Source: Gaoshiqia sediminis (lineage in GTDB: Bacteria > Bacteroidota > Bacteroidia > Bacteroidales > Prolixibacteraceae). From it: DNA of 64,000 nucleotides. The stretch spans positions 118,991 to 182,990 of the forward strand of contig NZ_JAPAAF010000007.1 of NCBI RefSeq assembly GCF_025907915.1, written 5' to 3'. The notes beneath the pieces were generated by a model that did no database searches, was not told the DNA's origin, and saw nothing but the letters and a program-made list of their open reading frames with translations. A program made the translations under genes and the position numbers. This document shows, one piece after another, positions 47,777-57,348 of this stretch (the stretch's first letter is position 1; the number at the start of each line of letters is the position of its first letter).

Positions 47777-47784
47777 CAAAGATA
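47777..47784 (-). promoter_or_regulatory. -7 promoter box (TATCTTTG) immediately before the porin start
   Basis: It matches TAnnTTTG on the minus strand. Only seven bases separate it from the ATG at 47769, so the transcript could be leaderless. Confidence 0.4.
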
Positions 47785-48052
47785 GTTAAAACTGGCAGCC
47801 ACCCTGATATTTGCCTCTTAAAAATCTTTAACAAAAGAAAAATGTCTGGTCGGGTTTTTGGGCTCGGCTAAAGGTAGTATAATTGAAAGCCAGCTCCAAT
47901 GATCTCCTGCTGAAGGAGCGATAGAATGCCGGATCAGCAAAGTGGTGTGTTTTGCGCCGGTAGTAACTTTTGCAATTCTGTTGGTAAGTTTTTAATGCCA
48001 CACAGTTAGTTTTTGGCAGCACTGTTTAATTTTAAGGCACTTTTGTTTTCTT

Positions 48053-48060
48053 TATATTTG
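48053..48060 (+). promoter_or_regulatory. -7 promoter box (TATATTTG) upstream of parE
   Basis: It matches TAnnTTTG, about 20 bases before the parE ATG. The remainder of the 310-base divergent gap with the porin gene shows no other feature. Confidence 0.45.
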
Positions 48061-48080
48061 TGCCAAATTTCTAGAAAAGT

Positions 48081-49913
48081 ATGACTCCAAATTACGATGA
48101 AAGTTCCATAAAAACCCTCGATTGGCAGGAACATATCCGCAAACGTCCGGGTATGTACATTGGTAAACTGGGCGACGGTACGGCCAGCGACGATGGTATT
48201 TATGTTTTGCTGAAGGAGGTCATGGACAACTCGGTGGATGAGTTCATGATGGGGTTCGGGAAAAAAATTGATGTAAAAGTCTCGAACGAGCTGGTCAGCA
48301 TTCGCGACTACGGGCGTGGCATCCCGCTTGGAAAGCTGAAAGATGCAGCATCAAAAATGAACACCGGGGCAAAATACGATTCCGAAGTGTTTAAAAAATC
48401 GGTTGGGTTGAACGGGGTCGGGATCAAGGCCGTGAACGCTTTATCAACTACTTTCAATATCAAGGCTTACCGTGAAGGTCAGGTCAAAGAGATCATTTTT
48501 TCGCAGGGGAATGTGTTGGACGAAAAAGAGATTGTTACCAGCGACCAGCCTAACGGCACCGAAGTGAGCTTTGTTCCCGATGCCGATATTTTCAGGAATT
48601 ACCGGTTCCGCAGCGATTATGTGGAGAACATGATGAAGAATTACTCGTTCCTGAATGCCGGCCTGGTCATTTATTGCAACGGCGAACGTTACCAATCGAA
48701 AAACGGATTGCGCGACCTGTTGGAAGAATACATGGACACGGAGCCGCTTTACCCTGTTATCCACCTGAAAGGTGAAGATATTGAAGCTGCCATTACGCAC
48801 GGCAACCAATACGGCGAAGATTATTATTCGTTTGTGAACGGGCAGCATACCACGCAAGGGGGGACACACCTGGTAGCTTTCCGTGAGGCCATTGTGAAAA
48901 CCATCCGCGATTTCTACAAAAAAGATTTTGACCCATCTGATATCCGGGCGTCAATCATTGCGGCCATTAGTATCAAAGTGGAGGAGCCGGTTTTCGAATC
49001 GCAGACAAAAACCAAGCTGGGTTCGCGCGATATTGGCCCCGATGGGCCGAGTGTGCGCAACCATGTGGTTAACTTCATACAAAAGGAACTGGATAATTAC
49101 CTGCATAAAAACCAGGATGTTGCCGAAGTTTTGTTGCGCCGCATCCAGGAGTCGGAGCGCGAGCGAAAAGCCATTTCGGGCATCAAGAAGCTGGCCAAAC
49201 AACGGGCAAAAAAAGCCAACCTGCACAACCGAAAACTGCGCGATTGCCGGGTACATTACAACAGCAGTGCCGAGCGAAAAGCAGAGTCGAGCATTTTCAT
49301 CACCGAGGGGGACTCGGCCAGTGGTTCTATTACCAAGTCGCGAGATGTGAACACCCAAGCCGTTTTCAGTTTGAAAGGAAAACCGCTGAACACCTATGGG
49401 CTGACTAAAAAGGTGGTTTACGAAAACGAAGAGTTCAACCTGCTGCAGGCGGCGCTGAATATCGAAGACAGCATGGACGACCTGCGCTACAACAAGGTTA
49501 TTATTGCTACCGATGCCGACGTGGACGGGATGCACATCCGCTTGTTGCTGATCACTTTCTTTTTACAGTTTTTTCCCGAATTGGTGCGGAAAGGCCATTT
49601 GTATATTTTGCAAACCCCGCTGTTCCGGGTGCGGAATAAAAAGAAAACGCATTACTGTTATACCGATGAGGAACGCGTGTCGGCGATCAGCGAACTTGGA
49701 AAGACGGCCGAGATCACACGATTTAAAGGGCTGGGAGAAATTTCGCCGGACGAGTTTAAAAACTTTATCGGCCCCGATATCCGGCTGGAACCGGTGCTAA
49801 TGAAAAAGCACGAATCAGTTTCGCAAATGCTGGAATTTTATATGGGAAAAAACACCCCTGAGCGTCAGGATTTCATCATCGAAAACCTGTACGTGGAGAA
49901 GGATGATGTGTAA
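48081..49913 (+). CDS. parE: DNA topoisomerase IV subunit B
   Basis: ParE is the ATPase subunit that works with ParC to decatenate chromosomes. The 610-residue protein has the GHKL ATPase domain ([19 protein letters not shown]; the [14 protein letters not shown] loop), then the transducer, and the TOPRIM domain with EGDSASGSI near residue 409 and [10 protein letters not shown] near residue 476. It is shorter than E. coli GyrB, with no large TOPRIM insertion, consistent with a topoisomerase IV type subunit. parC follows after 24 bases. Confidence 0.94.
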   Translation: MTPNYDESSIKTLDWQEHIRKRPGMYIGKLGDGTASDDGIYVLLKEVMDNSVDEFMMGFGKKIDVKVSNELVSIRDYGRGIPLGKLKDAASKMNTGAKYDSEVFKKSVGLNGVGIKAVNALSTTFNIKAYREGQVKEIIFSQGNVLDEKEIVTSDQPNGTEVSFVPDADIFRNYRFRSDYVENMMKNYSFLNAGLVIYCNGERYQSKNGLRDLLEEYMDTEPLYPVIHLKGEDIEAAITHGNQYGEDYYSFVNGQHTTQGGTHLVAFREAIVKTIRDFYKKDFDPSDIRASIIAAISIKVEEPVFESQTKTKLGSRDIGPDGPSVRNHVVNFIQKELDNYLHKNQDVAEVLLRRIQESERERKAISGIKKLAKQRAKKANLHNRKLRDCRVHYNSSAERKAESSIFITEGDSASGSITKSRDVNTQAVFSLKGKPLNTYGLTKKVVYENEEFNLLQAALNIEDSMDDLRYNKVIIATDADVDGMHIRLLLITFFLQFFPELVRKGHLYILQTPLFRVRNKKKTHYCYTDEERVSAISELGKTAEITRFKGLGEISPDEFKNFIGPDIRLEPVLMKKHESVSQMLEFYMGKNTPERQDFIIENLYVEKDDV

Positions 49914-49937
49914 TAAACAATGCCAAATTGAAAAGTT

Positions 49938-52562
49938 GTGAGCGAAGAGGATATCAGAACAGACCAAAAGGGATCTGAAGAAAATAAGGATAACATCACC
50001 TACCTATCGGGGATGTATCAAAATTGGTTTCTCGACTATGCATCGTACGTCATCCTTGAACGTGCCGTACCGTATGTTAACGACGGGTTGAAACCAGTTC
50101 AGCGCCGTATTTTGCATGCCATGAAAGAGATGGATGACGGCCGTTACAACAAAGTGGCCAACATTATCGGTCAAACCATGCAGTATCATCCGCACGGTGA
50201 TGCATCCATCGGCGATGCGTTGGTACAACTGGGACAAAAAGACTTGCTCATTGACATGCAGGGAAACTGGGGGAATATCCTGACCGGCGACGGTTCGGCA
50301 GCGCCGCGTTACATTGAGGCCCGGTTGTCGAAGTTAGCGCTGGATGTGGTTTTCAACCCCAAAACCACCCAATGGAAACTGTCATACGACGGACGAAATA
50401 AAGAACCGATCACCCTGCCGGTAAAATTTCCGCTGTTGCTGGCGCAGGGCGTTGAGGGGATTGCAGTCGGGTTGGCGTCTAAAATCCTTCCGCATAATTT
50501 TATCGAATTGATTGATGCATCCGTCGCTTATTTAAAGGGTGAGGAGTTTGAGCTTTTCCCGGATTTTCCTACCGGCGGATCGGTGGACGTGTCGAAATAC
50601 AACGACGGGTTGCGTGGCGGTGTTGTAAAAGTGCGGGCGAAAATTGAAAAGCAGGACAACAAAACGCTGGTAATTACCGAATTGCCGTTCAGCAAAACTA
50701 CCACCACACTGATCGAATCGATCATCAAGGCCAACGAGAAGAACAAAATCAAAGTAAAACGGATTGATGACAATACTTCGGATAAGGTGGAAATTCTGGT
50801 GCACCTGGCCCCCGGCGTTTCGTCCGACAAAACCATCGATGCGTTGTATGCTTTCACCGATTGCGAGGTGTCTATTTCGCCGAACTCATGCATCATTGAA
50901 AATGACAAACCGTTGTTCCTCGGGGTAAGCGATATCCTGAAGCGAAATACCACGCAGACAGTTTACCTGCTGAAGCTTGAATTGGAGATCCGAAAAGGTG
51001 AGTTGCAGGAAGCGTTGCATTTCGCATCGCTCGAAAAAATATTTATCGAAGAGCGGATTTACAAAGATAAGGAGTTTGAGGAGGCCGAAAACATGGACGA
51101 GGCCATCGCGCACATCGACAGTCGGTTGGAGCCGTGGAAGCCGGATTTCATCCGTGAAGTTACCCGCGAGGATATTTTGAAGTTGATGGAAATTCGTATG
51201 GCTCGCATCCTGAAGTTTAATACCGACAAAGCAAATGATCATATCCGTTCCATCGAAGAGGAAATCAAGCAAATTGATTACAATATAGAACACATCATTC
51301 CGTACACCATTGAGTATTTTGAACGGATCAGAACCAAGTACGGGAAAGGAAAGGAACGGAAAACCGAACTGCGGAATTTTGAAAATATAGTTGCCTCCAA
51401 GGTCGTGGTGGCCAACGAAAAACTATACATCGACCGCGAAGAAGGTTTCATGGGCACCAGCCTGAAAAAAGCCGAATACGTTTGCGATTGCTCGGATATT
51501 GACGATGTCATCGTTTTCCGGAAAGATGGCACGTATTTTATCACCAAAGTGTCCGAGAAAGCTTTTATCGGTAAAAATATCCAGCATCTGGCCGTTTTCA
51601 AAAAGAACGACAAACGGACTATTTACAACGTGGTTTACCGCGATGGAAAGCTAGGCCATTTCTACATGAAACGTTTTGCAGTTACCGGTGTTACCCGTGA
51701 CAAGGAATACGACCTCACACGCGGAACGGTCGGATCGCGCATTTGGTATTTCAGCGAAAATCCTAACGGCGAAGCCGAAGTGTTGCGCGTAACCTTAAAG
51801 CCCAAAGCCCGCCTGAAGCGAATGATGTTTGAGGTTGATTTTGGCGACCTGGCCATCAAGGGGCGCGGCGCCATGGGCAATATCCTGACCAAGTACGAAG
51901 TGCACAAAATTGTGCTGAAAGAAAAAGGCATCTCTACGCTGGGTGGACGAAAAATCTGGTTCGATCAGGATGTGTTACGCCTGAACTCGGATGGCCGGGG
52001 CAAGTTCCTGGGCGAGTTCCAGGGCGATGACCAAATTCTGGTGCTGTACAAAAACGGCGAATACCAGTTGTACAACTTTGATCTTTCCAACCATTTCGAC
52101 CCCGATATACTCGGCATCGAAAAGTACGATCCGTCTAAAGTGCTTTCGGTAGTTTATTACGATGCCGAACAGGCGTTGTATTACGTGAAACGATTTGAAA
52201 TTGATGAGATTACAGGCAAACGGATTAGTTTTATTGGCGAAAACCCGGGCAATAAGCTGGTCAGCATTACCTGGGTGCGCTATCCACGGCTCGAAATTGA
52301 ATTTGGCGGGAAAAATGCCCAGCGCGAAAATGAGATCATCGAGGTTTCCGAATTTATTGGTGTGAAATCGTACAAAGCCCGTGGAAAGCGGTTAACCAAC
52401 TACGAGGTGGAAAACATAAAAGAACTCGAACCTGTTATTAGGGATGAAGATGACAAACCGGAGGTGGAGGAAGAAGTGGCAGAACTGGATACCGAAGATA
52501 TTCCTTTTGAAGTGAACCGTCCGGATGATCAAGAAGATACAAACCAAATGTCGTTGTTTTAG
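49938..52562 (+). CDS. parC: DNA topoisomerase IV subunit A
   Basis: The 874-residue cleavage subunit starts at a GTG. The breakage-reunion domain spans about residues 25-460, with the catalytic Tyr125 in AAPRYIEARL and the QRRILHAM and HPHGDASIGDAL segments; a coiled coil and a C-terminal beta-rich domain (about 500-850) follow. The C-terminus ends in an acidic tail (EVEEEVAELDTEDIP). It is longer than E. coli ParC. The next gene, aroK, begins immediately after the stop. Confidence 0.94.
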   Translation: MSEEDIRTDQKGSEENKDNITYLSGMYQNWFLDYASYVILERAVPYVNDGLKPVQRRILHAMKEMDDGRYNKVANIIGQTMQYHPHGDASIGDALVQLGQKDLLIDMQGNWGNILTGDGSAAPRYIEARLSKLALDVVFNPKTTQWKLSYDGRNKEPITLPVKFPLLLAQGVEGIAVGLASKILPHNFIELIDASVAYLKGEEFELFPDFPTGGSVDVSKYNDGLRGGVVKVRAKIEKQDNKTLVITELPFSKTTTTLIESIIKANEKNKIKVKRIDDNTSDKVEILVHLAPGVSSDKTIDALYAFTDCEVSISPNSCIIENDKPLFLGVSDILKRNTTQTVYLLKLELEIRKGELQEALHFASLEKIFIEERIYKDKEFEEAENMDEAIAHIDSRLEPWKPDFIREVTREDILKLMEIRMARILKFNTDKANDHIRSIEEEIKQIDYNIEHIIPYTIEYFERIRTKYGKGKERKTELRNFENIVASKVVVANEKLYIDREEGFMGTSLKKAEYVCDCSDIDDVIVFRKDGTYFITKVSEKAFIGKNIQHLAVFKKNDKRTIYNVVYRDGKLGHFYMKRFAVTGVTRDKEYDLTRGTVGSRIWYFSENPNGEAEVLRVTLKPKARLKRMMFEVDFGDLAIKGRGAMGNILTKYEVHKIVLKEKGISTLGGRKIWFDQDVLRLNSDGRGKFLGEFQGDDQILVLYKNGEYQLYNFDLSNHFDPDILGIEKYDPSKVLSVVYYDAEQALYYVKRFEIDEITGKRISFIGENPGNKLVSITWVRYPRLEIEFGGKNAQRENEIIEVSEFIGVKSYKARGKRLTNYEVENIKELEPVIRDEDDKPEVEEEVAELDTEDIPFEVNRPDDQEDTNQMSLF

Positions 52563-53072
52563 ATGAGAATTTACCTGATTGGCTATATGGGCTCCGGGAA
52601 AACCACCCTGGGCCGGGAGCTTGCCTCAAAATTGCGTTTTTCCTTTCTGGATTTGGATAAGTACCTGGAGAAGAAGTATTTCAAAACCATTCCGCAGATA
52701 TTTGAGGAGGAAGGGGAAGCTGCTTTCCGGTTGAAGGAACAGGCCTGCCTGCATGAAGTTTCCGAATTCGAAGATGTGGTGGTTGCTACCGGAGGTGGTG
52801 CTCCCTGTTTCTTCGATAATATGGATGTGATGAACCGCACGGGCTACTGTGTCTTTCTGGATGTTGATTCTGAAGAGCTGGCCAGTCGACTAATGGAATC
52901 AAAAACGGAGCGCCCGCTAATTAAGGGAAAATCGCCCGATGAGCTGATGGATTTCATCGATAAGATGATGGAAAAGCGCCGTCCGTATTACGAACGGGCA
53001 AGTTATATTGTTTCCGGAACAAATATTACGCCTGAAGAAATTCTGGTCCGAATTGAATTTGAACATGGTTAA
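52563..53072 (+). CDS. aroK: Shikimate kinase
   Basis: AroK phosphorylates shikimate in aromatic amino-acid synthesis. The 169-residue protein has the P-loop GYMGSGKT at residues 7-14, the DLDKYLEKKY segment and the GGGAPCF loop that binds shikimate, plus ERPLIKG for the lid. The ATG abuts the parC stop, and its end overlaps the next gene by eight bases, so a four-gene parE-parC-aroK-MBL transcript is likely. Confidence 0.95.
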   Translation: MRIYLIGYMGSGKTTLGRELASKLRFSFLDLDKYLEKKYFKTIPQIFEEEGEAAFRLKEQACLHEVSEFEDVVVATGGGAPCFFDNMDVMNRTGYCVFLDVDSEELASRLMESKTERPLIKGKSPDELMDFIDKMMEKRRPYYERASYIVSGTNITPEEILVRIEFEHG

Positions 53073-53829
53073 ACTTGAAATATGTGCCCTGGCTTCGGGG
53101 AGTAACGGAAATTGCTATTACATCGGCAATGAACATGAAGCCCTGCTTGTGGATGCAGGGCTGTCGGCCCGGCAGTTGCAGTTGCGGTTGGCGCACTGTG
53201 GATTGGATCCTGCCAAGATCAAAGCGATTCTCATCACTCATGAGCACAGCGACCATTGTCGTGGGGCGCGTGTCTTGAGTAAGCGCCTGCAGGTGCCGGT
53301 TTATCTGACTAAAAAAACCTTTCTGGGGATGGGCCGTGCAAAGCAACCTGAGCAGGTGATGTGGTTCGATCCTGATCAGCCGTTTCAACTGGGTGGATTT
53401 GAAGTTTTTCCTTTCTCCAAGCAGCATGATGCGGTGGACGCTTGTTCTTTCCGTATTGGGTATTCGGGTAAGCAGATTGGGGTCATGACGGATATTGGCG
53501 AGCCTTGCGAACAGGTAAAGAACCATTTTTCATTATGCCATGCCGTTTTTCTGGAAAGTAATTACGATGAGGATATGCTCCGAAATGGACCTTACCCCTA
53601 TGTTTTAAAAGAGCGGGTAGCTTCGTCGCACGGGCATTTGTCCAACAACCAAGCTGTTCGGTTAGCTACTGAACATGCCGGTGCTGATTTGCAGACCATT
53701 TTCCTGAGCCATCTGTCGGGCGAAAACAATACGCCGGAGAAAGCCATCGAAGCTTTTCAGTCGCTGATTGAGCGATATCGGATAGAACTGACGTCAAGAC
53801 ATGCACCAACCGGGGTGTTTCGGGTATAG
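53065..53829 (+). CDS. Metallo-beta-lactamase-fold hydrolase (YycJ-like)
   Basis: The 254-residue protein has the metal-binding THEHSDH motif at residues 58-64 and a later LSSHGHLSNNQA-like segment (SHGHLSNN). It resembles YycJ/WalJ exonuclease-type MBL proteins, some of which act in mismatch repair or cell-wall signalling. The ATG at 53065 lies within the end of aroK (eight-base overlap). Its specific substrate cannot be read from the sequence. Confidence 0.88.
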   Translation: MVKLEICALASGSNGNCYYIGNEHEALLVDAGLSARQLQLRLAHCGLDPAKIKAILITHEHSDHCRGARVLSKRLQVPVYLTKKTFLGMGRAKQPEQVMWFDPDQPFQLGGFEVFPFSKQHDAVDACSFRIGYSGKQIGVMTDIGEPCEQVKNHFSLCHAVFLESNYDEDMLRNGPYPYVLKERVASSHGHLSNNQAVRLATEHAGADLQTIFLSHLSGENNTPEKAIEAFQSLIERYRIELTSRHAPTGVFRV

Positions 53830-53870
53830 AAAAATCGAAAATACTATCAGGCTGGAAGTTTGGAACATAA

Positions 53871-53894
53871 AAAAAGCCCGGAAGCCGGGCTTTT
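53871..53894. terminator. Bidirectional terminator after the MBL gene
   Basis: A perfect 10-bp stem (AAAAGCCCGG/CCGGGCTTTT) with a three-base loop sits between the plus-strand MBL gene and the minus-strand cold-shock gene. Confidence 0.9.
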
Positions 53895-53962
53895 AAAAGA
53901 ACAAACAGTGATAAATATCTTTAATTGAAGAGCTGGCCCAAGGCCTCTGCTCAATTTCCGAA

Positions 53963-54160
53963 TTAATCTACTTTTGTTACGTTCGTGGCAATTGGTCCTT
54001 TTTTACCTTGACCAACTTCAAATTCAACGGTCTCATCAGGTTCGAGACCAGCGAAGGCATTAACTAAACCTGAACGGTGGACAAAAATGTCTTTGTTCTC
54101 TTCGGTCAGGATAAATCCAAAACCTTTGGTTTCGTCATACCATTTTACAGTACCTTTCAT
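53963..54160 (-). CDS. Cold-shock-domain protein
   Basis: The 65-residue protein is a single cold-shock domain with the RNP1 motif KGFGFI and the RNP2 motif DIFVH. Such proteins bind single-stranded RNA and act as RNA chaperones. The ATG at 54160 gives the canonical MKGTVKWYDETKGFG. It follows the RRM gene by 13 bases, forming a small RNA-binding protein operon. A hairpin terminator is present downstream. Confidence 0.95.
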   Translation of the reverse strand: MKGTVKWYDETKGFGFILTEENKDIFVHRSGLVNAFAGLEPDETVEFEVGQGKKGPIATNVTKVD

Positions 54161-54173
54161 GATCAAGCTAGTA

Positions 54174-54539
54174 TTAGTAGTTTGATCTGAAATTGTTGTC
54201 TCTGCGGCCATAGCCTCCGCTATTGCCACCACGGGTGTTTCCGCCACGGAAACCACCACCGCCGCCACCGGAAGGTCTGCGGTTGTTGTTGTCTCTCTTT
54301 TTCTCGATAGACTCGTTTACAACCATGCTTCTTCCTTCAACTTCGGCGCCGTTTAACTCTTCAATGGCTTTTTTCGCTTCATCGTCATTAGCCATTTCAA
54401 CAAAGCCGAAGCCTTTACTTTTTCCTGTGAATTTGTCTGAGATTAATTTTACAGAGCTTAATTCACCATACTCCTCAAAAATTTCCCGGATATCATCTTC
54501 AGTGATCGAGTAATTGAGGTTTCCTACAAAAATGTTCAT
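54174..54539 (-). CDS. RRM-domain RNA-binding protein with a glycine-rich tail
   Basis: The 121-residue protein has one RNA-recognition motif (about residues 1-80) with RNP2 IFVGNL (residues 3-8) and RNP1 KGFGFVEM (about 44-51), then an Arg/Gly/Asn-rich tail. Similar small RRM proteins are widespread in Bacteroidetes and are thought to act as post-transcriptional regulators where Hfq is absent. It heads the operon with the cold-shock gene. Confidence 0.93.
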   Translation of the reverse strand: MNIFVGNLNYSITEDDIREIFEEYGELSSVKLISDKFTGKSKGFGFVEMANDDEAKKAIEELNGAEVEGRSMVVNESIEKKRDNNNRRPSGGGGGGFRGGNTRGGNSGGYGRRDNNFRSNY

Positions 54540-54568
54540 AATCAATAAAAAAATAAAAGTGTGAGCGA

Positions 54569-54576
54569 CAAATGTA
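54569..54576 (-). promoter_or_regulatory. -7 promoter box (TACATTTG) for the RRM/cold-shock operon
   Basis: It matches TAnnTTTG on the minus strand, about 30 bases before the RRM ATG. No clear -33 element. Confidence 0.5.
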
Positions 54577-54757
54577 GGCTAATTTTGATTCTAAAAAAAT
54601 TAATACTGAAAAATATAGCAATTATTTGTCTTTTTTGGATGGCTAATTATCAAAATGGATATAAAATGGCTGTTTTTCAGGATAGAAGGGTAGGTTGGCG
54701 ACTGAAAATTGCATGGTTTTTTAGGGTTAGTTTTCTGCCTGATCGGGAAAGGCTATC

Positions 54758-54804
54758 AAAAAAAGAACCGGCCCTTTTGGTGGTTTCACCTGATGGGGCC
54801 GGTT
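54758..54804 (-). terminator. Terminator of lysC
   Basis: A 9-bp outer stem (AACCGGCCC/GGGCCGGTT) encloses a smaller GGTG/CACC stem. On the minus strand it is followed by a run of T residues, about 100 bases after the lysC stop. Confidence 0.8.
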
Positions 54805-54904
54805 GATAAATTGTATTCGTCTTGTTTAAGGCTTTTTTGCTAATTTATTCCTGCCAGATCTTTGCTTGAACAGGTTTTTTTTGACTTTCGGCCTTTTACG
54901 TGCC

Positions 54905-56221
54905 TTAGTTGTTCAGCAGGTTGTCGCTCAAGGCTTGTAAAGTCTGTTTTTTATGGCTGGTAGGTACCAACACCGAAATATTGTGACGGCTGCCTCCGTA
55001 GGAAATCATCCGAATCGGGATTCCTTCCAGTGCAGTGAATACTTTGGCAGCAAAACCATGTTCGTCGCCAATAATATCGCCTACAATACAGATGATGGAT
55101 TGATCCTGGTCCACTTCAACTTCGCCGTATTCTTTCAGTTCTTTCAAAATGTCGTCCAGCTTTTTGGTGTTGTCGATCGATAATGAAACAGCGACTTCCG
55201 AGGTCGAGATCATGTCGATGGGGGTTTTGAAAAACTCGAAGATTTCGAATATGTTTTTCAGGAAACCGTAAGCCATCAACATTCGGTATGAACGAACTTT
55301 AATGGCTGTGATGCCATCCTTGGCTGCAACAGCTTTAATGCCGCCACCGCTTGATTCTGCGGTGATCAATGTGCCGCTGTCTGTCGGGTTCATAGTGTTT
55401 TTCAACCGGACGGGAATGTTTTGCAGTTTTGCAGGCAATACCGTTTGCGGGTGGAGGATTTTTGCCCCGAAATAAGCTAACTCGGCAGCTTCGTTAAACG
55501 AGAGTTGTTCAATTTTCCTGGTGTTGGTCACAAAGCGCGGGTCGTTGTTGTGGAACCCGTCGATGTCGGTCCAGATCTCAATTTCTTCCGAATCAATGGC
55601 TGCTCCAATTAACGATGCCGTATAGTCCGAACCACCGCGCTGCAGGTTGTCAACTTCGCCATTGGCGTTCCGGCATATAAAACCTTGGGTGATATAATAG
55701 TCGGCATCGCCGGTTTGGGTCAGGACGGGGGCAATCAGTTTTTTAATGGCATTCAGGTCGGCAGCTTTGTCCGAGTCGATGCGCATAAAATCGAGCGCCG
55801 GCAGCAGTTTGGTGTTGTATCCGTTTTCGAGCATCAACTGTGTGAACAGTGCTGTCGAAATCAATTCACCCTGTGCTAAAATTGTTTTTTCGCCAACCTC
55901 GTGGAAGTCGCCCGATGTAAATGATTTGATCGTGTCGAAGGCTGCTTTAACAGCCTTTTCGCCTTCCTTTTTTGTATCTGCCTTTTTCAGAAGCGATTTT
56001 ACCACTTCTTCGTAGGTTTTTTCCAGCTTATTGATATGTACGCGTGCGGCGTCTTTATTTTTTTTATACAGGTAATCGGCAATTTCAACCAGTGCATTTG
56101 TCGTGCCCGACATGGCCGACAGCACAACCAGTTTTTTTTCACCATCGGTAATCAGGTTCACGACTGCATGCATGTTCTCAATACTTCCGACGGAGGTCCC
56201 TCCAAACTTTAAAACTTTCAT
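54905..56221 (-). CDS. lysC: Aspartate kinase
   Basis: The 438-residue monofunctional aspartate kinase starts the aspartate family of amino acids. It has the N-terminal KFGGTSVGS nucleotide-binding loop, RGGSDYTASL and IWTDIDGFHNNDPR segments, and two C-terminal ACT domains (about residues 290-435) for feedback control by lysine or threonine. The ATG at 56221 gives MKVLKFGG; an earlier in-frame start is unlikely. A GntR-like operator half-match lies about 270 bases upstream, but no direct link is shown. Confidence 0.95.
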   Translation of the reverse strand: MKVLKFGGTSVGSIENMHAVVNLITDGEKKLVVLSAMSGTTNALVEIADYLYKKNKDAARVHINKLEKTYEEVVKSLLKKADTKKEGEKAVKAAFDTIKSFTSGDFHEVGEKTILAQGELISTALFTQLMLENGYNTKLLPALDFMRIDSDKAADLNAIKKLIAPVLTQTGDADYYITQGFICRNANGEVDNLQRGGSDYTASLIGAAIDSEEIEIWTDIDGFHNNDPRFVTNTRKIEQLSFNEAAELAYFGAKILHPQTVLPAKLQNIPVRLKNTMNPTDSGTLITAESSGGGIKAVAAKDGITAIKVRSYRMLMAYGFLKNIFEIFEFFKTPIDMISTSEVAVSLSIDNTKKLDDILKELKEYGEVEVDQDQSIICIVGDIIGDEHGFAAKVFTALEGIPIRMISYGGSRHNISVLVPTSHKKQTLQALSDNLLNN

Positions 56222-56460
56222 GTTGCGATTTATTTCTTTAAACTGTTTGTAATCGAGGGACAAAGATGAAAAATTTTATCTGATTTCTAAAAGAAAATCA
56301 TGCGAAATGAATAATTATCCATCGGAAATGAATAAAAATTTATATGATTGCTGATTGGCGGCGTTAAATGATAGTGCGTGAGGTCGGTATGGTTTTGATC
56401 TGGTTTGATAATTGATTCACCAGATTGCTTGCAGGCTTAAAATTCGTGTTGTACAAAACC

Positions 56461-56491
56461 TTGACCTTCATTCAATAATGTCATTTATTTG
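56461..56491 (+). promoter_or_regulatory. Possible plus-strand promoter (-33 TTG, -7 TTTATTTG)
   Basis: TTG (56461-56463) and TTTATTTG (56484-56491, one mismatch to TAnnTTTG) are 20 bases apart, near the Bacteroidetes optimum. Transcription would start about 56498, just before the hairpin at 56508. No plus-strand protein gene follows. Confidence 0.3.
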
Positions 56492-56502
56492 TATATAGAA
56501 TT
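56487..56502. promoter_or_regulatory. Second candidate GntR operator (13/16 match)
   Basis: ATTTGTATATAGAATT matches the perfect palindrome at 57349-57364 at 13 of 16 positions. It overlaps the promoter-like sequence and stands directly before the hairpin. Confidence 0.45.
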
Positions 56503-56507
56503 AAAAC

Positions 56508-56580
56508 GGTGGATGCCCAGTCTCTTCTCAGGAGATTCATGTGCAGTTAGGGGTGGTTGCACGGGCATCCACCTTTTTTT
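56508..56580 (+). ncRNA. Candidate small structured RNA / terminator with three-way junction
   Basis: An 11-bp perfect stem (GGTGGATGCCC, 56508-56518, with GGGCATCCACC, 56563-56573) encloses two further hairpins: TCTC/GAGA near 56521-56535 and GTGCA/TGCAC at 56541-56545 and 56558-56562, the latter abutting the closing stem. Seven T residues follow (56574-56580), as in an intrinsic terminator on the plus strand. On the minus strand the element directly follows the GntR stop codon, but the T-tract on that side is poor (GTTTTAATT). It could therefore be the terminator of a short plus-strand RNA rather than only a GntR terminator. Not identified as a known RNA family. Confidence 0.45.
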
Positions 56581-57295
56581 AGAAACTACCGTAAATCGCG
56601 TGTTTCTCCGAGTTAAAGTAAATGGTCGAATAAATATTGAACCCTTCGCGGTTGGTAAACAGTTTTCGCTCAATGTACAAAACAGGGTCTCCTTTTTTGA
56701 TGTTCAGCAGTTTTCCGATTGTTTCGTCCGCTTTCAGTGCTTTCAGTTTTTGCTGGCCGCCTTTAATCTCAATCTGATAGTGGGTACGCAAGATTTCAAA
56801 CAGCGATTTGTTCTCGAACGACCGGCTGGTAAACCGGGGCAGGTTAATGTTCGGAATATGGTTGATGTCGTAAAAAACCGGTTGTCCGTTCACAAAGCGC
56901 AGCCTTTCCATGTAGATGCACCCAAAATCTTTTTCCGCGTCAGACAGGTCGAAGTGAAACGGCTCCGGCCAGGCTTTTATCTGTGGCTTTTGCAAGATTT
57001 GGGTTTGCAGATATTGACTTCCAATGGCTGTTGAGGTTCCCGAAATGGAGAGGATCCCAATATCTTGGGGCGGCTTCCGGACAATACTTCCCTTCCCTTG
57101 TTTCTTCATGATAAAACCGTCCTGCACCAATGCTTCCAGTGCATGCCGAACAGTTGGGCGGGTGACATTGTGCACTGCGCTCAACTCGTTTTCAGAAGGA
57201 AGCAAGCTGCCCTCTTCGTAAACACCCGATAAGATGTGTTTGCGCAGAATTTCGTATAGTTTCTTGTATTGTGGTATTTTATTTTTTTCCGCCAT
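56579..57295 (-). CDS. GntR-family (HutC/UTRA) transcriptional regulator
   Basis: The 238-residue protein has an N-terminal winged helix-turn-helix (about residues 10-75; LPSENELSAVHNVTRPTVRHAL) and a C-terminal UTRA ligand-binding domain (about 90-235; ERLRFVNGQPVFYDINHIPN is typical). The gene diverges from the 2-oxoacid dehydrogenase E2 gene, and a perfect palindrome typical of this family's operators lies between them. It is thus likely to regulate that operon and itself. The effector, perhaps a metabolite of the pathway, is unknown. Confidence 0.93.
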   Translation of the reverse strand: MAEKNKIPQYKKLYEILRKHILSGVYEEGSLLPSENELSAVHNVTRPTVRHALEALVQDGFIMKKQGKGSIVRKPPQDIGILSISGTSTAIGSQYLQTQILQKPQIKAWPEPFHFDLSDAEKDFGCIYMERLRFVNGQPVFYDINHIPNINLPRFTSRSFENKSLFEILRTHYQIEIKGGQQKLKALKADETIGKLLNIKKGDPVLYIERKLFTNREGFNIYSTIYFNSEKHAIYGSF

Positions 57296-57348
57296 CTGTA
57301 TTGAAATGTTCACCAAAAATAAGAAAAATAATTAATTTTTAAATTCCC

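Larger units (their letters stand above)
54540..54904. other. Intergenic region between the RRM gene and lysC
   Basis: About 365 bases contain the RRM-gene promoter box (54569-54576) and the lysC terminator (54758-54804). No further gene or RNA was recognised. Confidence 0.5.
56222..56578. other. Intergenic region between lysC and the GntR gene
   Basis: About 357 bases between two minus-strand genes. Besides the lysC upstream region it holds a plus-strand -33/-7 promoter-like pair, a near-palindrome matching the GntR-site candidate, and a three-way-junction hairpin with a U7 tail (separate entries). Confidence 0.6.
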
